A DNA stretch of 9,283 nucleotides from positions 1 to 9,283 of the forward strand of contig LVBO01000301.1 in assembly GCA_001604435.1 (NCBI GenBank), written 5' to 3'. Below are positions 5,798 to 9,283 of this stretch, in pieces. Origin of the DNA: Synergistales bacterium Syner_01. GTDB taxonomy: Bacteria; Synergistota; Synergistia; Synergistales; Aminobacteriaceae. Position numbers and translations under genes: made by a program. Below the pieces are notes generated by a model. The model was not told the DNA's origin. It saw only the letters and a program-made list of their open reading frames with translations, and searched no databases. Numbering within the stretch: the stretch's first letter is position 1; each line of letters starts with the position of its first letter.

Positions 5798-5866
5798 ATG
5801 AAAAAGACAGCGCACACACTCGACCGAAGTTTTACGACGATGAACATGTGGTGGTGGTGGCCCTAG
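5798..5866 (+). CDS. trpL: trp leader peptide with four consecutive Trp codons
   Basis: A 22-codon ORF from ATG 5798 to TAG 5864-5866. It ends MNMWWWWP, with TGG TGG TGG TGG at 5849-5860. A run of four Trp codons just before tandem terminators and trpB identifies a transcription-attenuation leader, where ribosome speed over the Trp codons reports charged tRNA-Trp. Two starts are possible. ATG 5798 has no Shine-Dalgarno but coincides with the predicted transcription start, so it would be leaderless. The in-frame ATG 5840 gives an 8-residue MNMWWWWP, also without a clear ribosome site. Leaderless trpL is known from Sinorhizobium meliloti. The peptide itself need have no other function. Confidence 0.85.
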   Translation: MKKTAHTLDRSFTTMNMWWWWP

Positions 5867-5868
5867 GG

Positions 5869-5906
5869 TCCCGCCGCCTTTGACCTGTTTTCAGGGGGCC
5901 GCGGGA
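5869..5906 (+). promoter_or_regulatory. Predicted antiterminator pairing in trp leader
   Basis: 5869-5874 (TCCCGC) is complementary to 5901-5906 (GCGGGA). After one mismatch, GCC at 5876-5878 pairs with GGC at 5897-5899, with a further wobble. This helix uses the 5' arm of terminator 1, so the two cannot coexist. The same segment (5871-5878) can also pair with the Trp-codon segment GGTGGTGG (5853-5860) using two G-U pairs, which would protect the terminator when the leader is not translated. A ribosome stalled on the first Trp codons leaves 5869 onward free; one at the stop codon would cover it. Confidence 0.6.
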
Positions 5907-5931
5907 ACGAACGTTTCCCGCGGCCCTTTTT
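5896..5931 (+). terminator. trp attenuator terminator 1
   Basis: A perfect 12-bp GC-rich stem, 5896-5907 with 5915-5926, with a 7-nt loop, followed by TTTTT (5927-5931). It begins 30 nt after the leader-peptide stop codon. Confidence 0.9.
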
Positions 5932-5954
5932 GTATCCGTAGTTTCAAAGGGCCG
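5921..5954 (+). promoter_or_regulatory. Alternative hairpin linking the two trp terminators
   Basis: CGGCCCTTT (5921-5929), the 3' arm and U-tract of terminator 1, is perfectly complementary over 9 bp to AAAGGGCCG (5946-5954), the 5' arm of terminator 2. If terminator 1 is opened, this pairing would also block terminator 2. Confidence 0.65.
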
Positions 5955-5975
5955 TCGCAAGAGACGGCCCTTTTT
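5946..5975 (+). terminator. trp attenuator terminator 2
   Basis: GGGCCGTC (5949-5956) pairs perfectly with GACGGCCC (5963-5970). The stem extends by AAA (5946-5948) with TTT (5971-5973) to 11 bp, with a 6-nt loop and a TTTTT tract (5971-5975). It lies 45 nt upstream of the trpB start codon. The block CGGCCCTTTTTGTAT occurs at the 3' side of both terminators (5921-5935, 5966-5980). Confidence 0.88.
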
Positions 5976-6020
5976 GTATTCAGCGAAAAGCATATTTTCA
6001 ACTTCAAGGAGGAGATCGAA

Positions 6021-7220
<1,200 letters not shown>

Positions 7221-7228
7221 CGCTTTTC

Positions 7229-7258
7229 CGCGGCCGGGGCGTCCCTCCGGCCGCGCTT
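7229..7258 (+). terminator. Possible terminator after trpB
   Basis: CGCGGCCGG (7229-7237) pairs with CCGGCCGCG (7247-7255), a perfect 9-bp GC stem with a 9-nt loop, eight bases past the trpB stop. The following bases (CTTCATTCC) form only a weak T tract, so efficiency is uncertain. Confidence 0.5.
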
Positions 7259-7320
7259 CATTCCCTCGGGAAACCATTTCGCCTCCCGCCGAAGACAGCC
7301 TGATGAAAAAGTGCGCATCG

Positions 7321-7329
7321 TGGTACAAT
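7321..7329 (+). promoter_or_regulatory. Extended -10 promoter for the PsbP-like exported protein gene
   Basis: TGG-TACAAT (TGn at 7321-7323, TACAAT at 7324-7329), the same extended -10 form as ahead of the ankyrin gene, without a good -35. The predicted start near 7336 gives a leader of about 147 nt. Confidence 0.5.
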
Positions 7330-7384
7330 AATGCGACGATGCAGGCCCGGAATGCGCGGCGCCGCACTTTGAACTTTCGAAATC

Positions 7385-7414
7385 CACCCTCCCCGGAAAC
7401 GCTCGCGGAGGGTG
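7385..7414 (+). other. Hairpin in the 5' leader of the exported protein gene
   Basis: CACCCTCC (7385-7392) pairs perfectly with GGAGGGTG (7407-7414) around a 14-nt loop, midway between the candidate promoter and the GTG start. There is no T tract, so it is not a terminator. It may be an RNA-stability or regulatory structure, or incidental. Confidence 0.35.
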
Positions 7415-7482
7415 CGTCGCTCCACTCTTATCAATGCGGCGTCAGGCGCAGCGGACCGGCGATACGGGAAGGGGGAATACCG

Positions 7483-8994
7483 GTGATTCGTAAAGGGTGT
7501 TTCGTATTCTTCGCGTTGCTACTGGGTCTGTTGTGCGCATTGACGATTCCGGCGCATGCGGGGGTGCATACCGTGGACGACCTGGAGTACTCCACGCCGC
7601 ACGGCTGGGTGCAACAGGAATCTCCGGGTGCGAAGGCGTACCATGTCCTGTTGTACCAGGGACATCCCGTCGGCGAGCTCTTCCTGATGAAAGAGTCCCT
7701 CCTCGAACAGAAAAGCCCTTCAACAGTTCTCCAGGAAGGCATCCGGAAGAACGCCGCGGGATTCGCGGGATACCAGGCGATCGGCATGAGAAACATCTCG
7801 CTCTCCGGAACCGAGGCGGTGAAGCACGACTTCCTCTACTACCCGCCGGGGAGCCCCGTGCAGTTCGCGGGAAGGGTCGTCGTGCTCGTCGTGGACAAAG
7901 CCGCCTACACCTTTTTCTTCAATACGACGATCAATACCGCCGCCATGCTCGAAGGACCGTTCAGCGAAGTCGTCTCCTCCGTCCGGGTTGTCCGCAAACC
8001 GGTCGCCCCTCCGCGAAAAGTCCACGAAGGCGTGTTCACTATCGAACTCTCCCCTGGATGGCGCGATGCGGACGATCTGAAGGAGGAGGGGGTCCACTGC
8101 TACGATTATTACGATGAGGCCGACAAGGAAAAAGTGTTGATCTCGTTGCTGGCCTTCGGGCGGAGCACGGAGGACGAATCCACCGCGCTCACGGCGATCT
8201 TGGAGAAGAAGAACCCGCTGGAGGCCGTTTTGAACGCCATGATCGAGATGCACAAACGAAGGGGGAAATACACTCCTCTGCAGACGAAGAACCGTTCAGT
8301 GGCAGGCTGCGACGCTGTCATCCACGATTTTTCCGTCCAGAAGCCGGATTCGACTTTTGTCTACCGTTTGTGTCTCGTCGCGGTCAAACAGCAGGCGGAT
8401 ACGCCTTCGCGAGTCTTTGCTCCCGCCGTGTACGATTTTACGTTTTCTTCGTTTGAAATGGACCGTTTCAACAAAGGGAAGACGGCGGTCGACGCGCTGC
8501 TCGACGCGATGACGCTGATTCACCCCCTCCCCGCCCTCTCTCCGCCTCCGCCCTTCGCCGACCTGCGGGACGAACGCATCTTCCGCTCTCCTACCGAACA
8601 TTTCACGGTGACGCTTCCCCAAGGGGCGAAAAAGGACGCCGTGGAACAGCTCGACCCGATCGACGTCCTCGGAGAATCGTTCACGTACACGATCGAAGGG
8701 AAGAAGGACACGCTCATACTCCTGTCCGTCTTCTACGATGCGCTGGACGGGGAGGATGCGCACGCGAATCTCCTCGATGAACTGGATGCGAAGGAGAGCG
8801 GACGGTCTATCTGGAAAATCCAGGGAAGAGACGTTCCCGTCGGCCTGTATTCCGCGCGCGGCGGGAAGGCCTTGGTGACGGCGCTCTTCGCGAACGACGA
8901 CCTTCTCCTCGCCGTCCTGCTGCCGAAGAAAGAGTACGGGAGCGCGCAAGGGTGGATCAAGGAACTCATCAACGGAGTCCATTTTCCGAAGTAG
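7483..8994 (+). CDS. Exported protein with three tandem PsbP/DcrB-like domains
   Basis: A 503-aa protein. GTG 7483 is chosen because AAGGGGG (7469-7475) lies seven bases upstream and translation then starts directly with a signal peptide (core CFVFFALLLGLLCALTI, cleavage after AHA, residue 26). An in-frame ATG at 7303 would add 60 non-conserved residues and has no ribosome site. The mature part reads as three similar alpha/beta units: about 30-170, 181-347 and 366-502. Correspondences: a YSTPHGW / FTIELSPGW / FTVTLPQG opening, GTEAVKHDFLY (109-119) against GCDAVIHDFSV (275-285), hydrophobic strands VVVLVVDKAAYTFFF, FVYRLCLVAVK and KALVTALFANDDLLLAVLL, and a terminal helix. This is the pattern of PsbP/MOG1/DcrB-like (DUF1795-type) domains. 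Function unknown; likely periplasmic. Pro-rich linkers separate the units (APP near 175, PPPP near 355). Confidence 0.88.
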   Translation: MIRKGCFVFFALLLGLLCALTIPAHAGVHTVDDLEYSTPHGWVQQESPGAKAYHVLLYQGHPVGELFLMKESLLEQKSPSTVLQEGIRKNAAGFAGYQAIGMRNISLSGTEAVKHDFLYYPPGSPVQFAGRVVVLVVDKAAYTFFFNTTINTAAMLEGPFSEVVSSVRVVRKPVAPPRKVHEGVFTIELSPGWRDADDLKEEGVHCYDYYDEADKEKVLISLLAFGRSTEDESTALTAILEKKNPLEAVLNAMIEMHKRRGKYTPLQTKNRSVAGCDAVIHDFSVQKPDSTFVYRLCLVAVKQQADTPSRVFAPAVYDFTFSSFEMDRFNKGKTAVDALLDAMTLIHPLPALSPPPPFADLRDERIFRSPTEHFTVTLPQGAKKDAVEQLDPIDVLGESFTYTIEGKKDTLILLSVFYDALDGEDAHANLLDELDAKESGRSIWKIQGRDVPVGLYSARGGKALVTALFANDDLLLAVLLPKKEYGSAQGWIKELINGVHFPK

Positions 8995-9083
8995 CCTCGG
9001 CCGGTTTTTACGGTACGCGGCGTCTTTAATGAGGAATCCCCACGCGGGCTTCCCGTAAATCCCGACGGAAAGAGGGTATGAAC

Positions 9084-9283
9084 ATGGCACACAGCACGCG
9101 CCGGAGAAAAGGGTATATCGACTATGGAGTGATATCGGCCGTTCTTCTGTTTCTGATCCCGGGAGGCAAGTTCGCAGTCACGATCCCGGCGGCTATGGAG
9201 GAGTTCGCAGAAGGCGGCCGGATGGAGGAGCTCGAGGAAGTCTTTCGCGCGCAATCCATCGAGCTGGACGAGCTGGTGAAAAA
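9084..9283 (+). CDS. Partial small membrane-anchored protein, N-terminus
   Basis: Open to the window edge. ATG 9084 is preferred because GAGG (9072-9075) lies eight bases upstream; the in-frame ATG at 9078 is only two bases from it. The peptide begins MAHSTRRRKGYIDYG, then a hydrophobic stretch (VISAVLLFLIPGGKFAVTI) typical of a signal anchor, followed by an acidic helical region (AAMEEFAEGGRMEELEEVF, then SIELDELVK). It starts 89 nt after the PsbP-like gene in the same direction with no convincing terminator between, so it may be co-transcribed with it. I do not recognise the family. Confidence 0.7.
   Translation, partial: MAHSTRRRKGYIDYGVISAVLLFLIPGGKFAVTIPAAMEEFAEGGRMEELEEVFRAQSIELDELVK

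Noticed and set aside
5679..5819. N-terminal extension of ogt to an ATG at 5819
   Set aside because: Ogt proteins start near the residue encoded at 5678, where AGGAGG is present; the extension crosses the divergent trp promoter.
5880..6020. N-terminal extension of trpB
   Set aside because: It would translate through both terminators; ATG 6021 has an ideal AAGGAGG and matches the usual TrpB N-terminus.
7303..7482. 60-codon N-terminal extension of the PsbP-like exported protein
   Set aside because: No ribosome site, it would hide the signal peptide, and it overlaps the predicted promoter and leader hairpin.
8986..9083. Terminator or promoter between the PsbP-like gene and the last gene
   Set aside because: Only a 4-bp stem near the stop and a TTTAAT without a matching -35; neither is convincing.

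Overview
This is a GC-rich bacterial chromosome segment. Shine-Dalgarno sequences are strong (AAGGAGG-type ahead of almost every gene) and several genes start with GTG. The gene mix (DUF1848 with ogt, exported ankyrin proteins, an exported PsbP/DcrB-like protein, a trp attenuator) and the protein style fit an anaerobic bacterium, perhaps of the Synergistota. That taxonomic guess is inference only; no rRNA or other marker is present.

Layout. (1) Positions 1-1035, minus strand: two exported or membrane-anchored proteins in one operon. The upstream gene has a TPR/coiled-coil region and an NTF2-like tail, and carries two poly-G tracts in its signal region. The downstream gene is cut by the window edge. 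(2) 1288-2154, plus strand: an exported ankyrin-repeat protein with unusually regular 34-residue units. (3) 2210-4117, minus strand: a small accessory island. It has a promoter, a truncated 43-codon N-terminus of a type I restriction-modification methyltransferase (HsdM), a RecF/SMC-like AAA ATPase, and a TOPRIM-like partner whose start overlaps the ATPase stop. This looks like a two-gene anti-phage module sitting in the scar of a type I R-M locus. (4) 4269-5678, minus strand: a repair-flavoured operon, ogt followed 12 nt later by a DUF1848 protein. (5) 5762-7220, plus strand: a trp promoter, a leader peptide with four consecutive Trp codons, two tandem intrinsic terminators with mutually exclusive alternative pairings, then trpB. 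No trpA follows. (6) 7483-8994, plus strand: an exported protein built from three PsbP/DcrB-like domains. (7) 9084-end, plus strand: the start of a small membrane-anchored protein.

The most notable element is the trp leader. The sequence supports a cascade in which a ribosome stalled on the Trp codons frees a segment that unfolds terminator 1. The released 3' arm of terminator 1 can then pair with the 5' arm of terminator 2. The leader ORF may also begin at the first transcribed base (leaderless). The second notable element is the hsdM remnant plus ATPase/TOPRIM pair.
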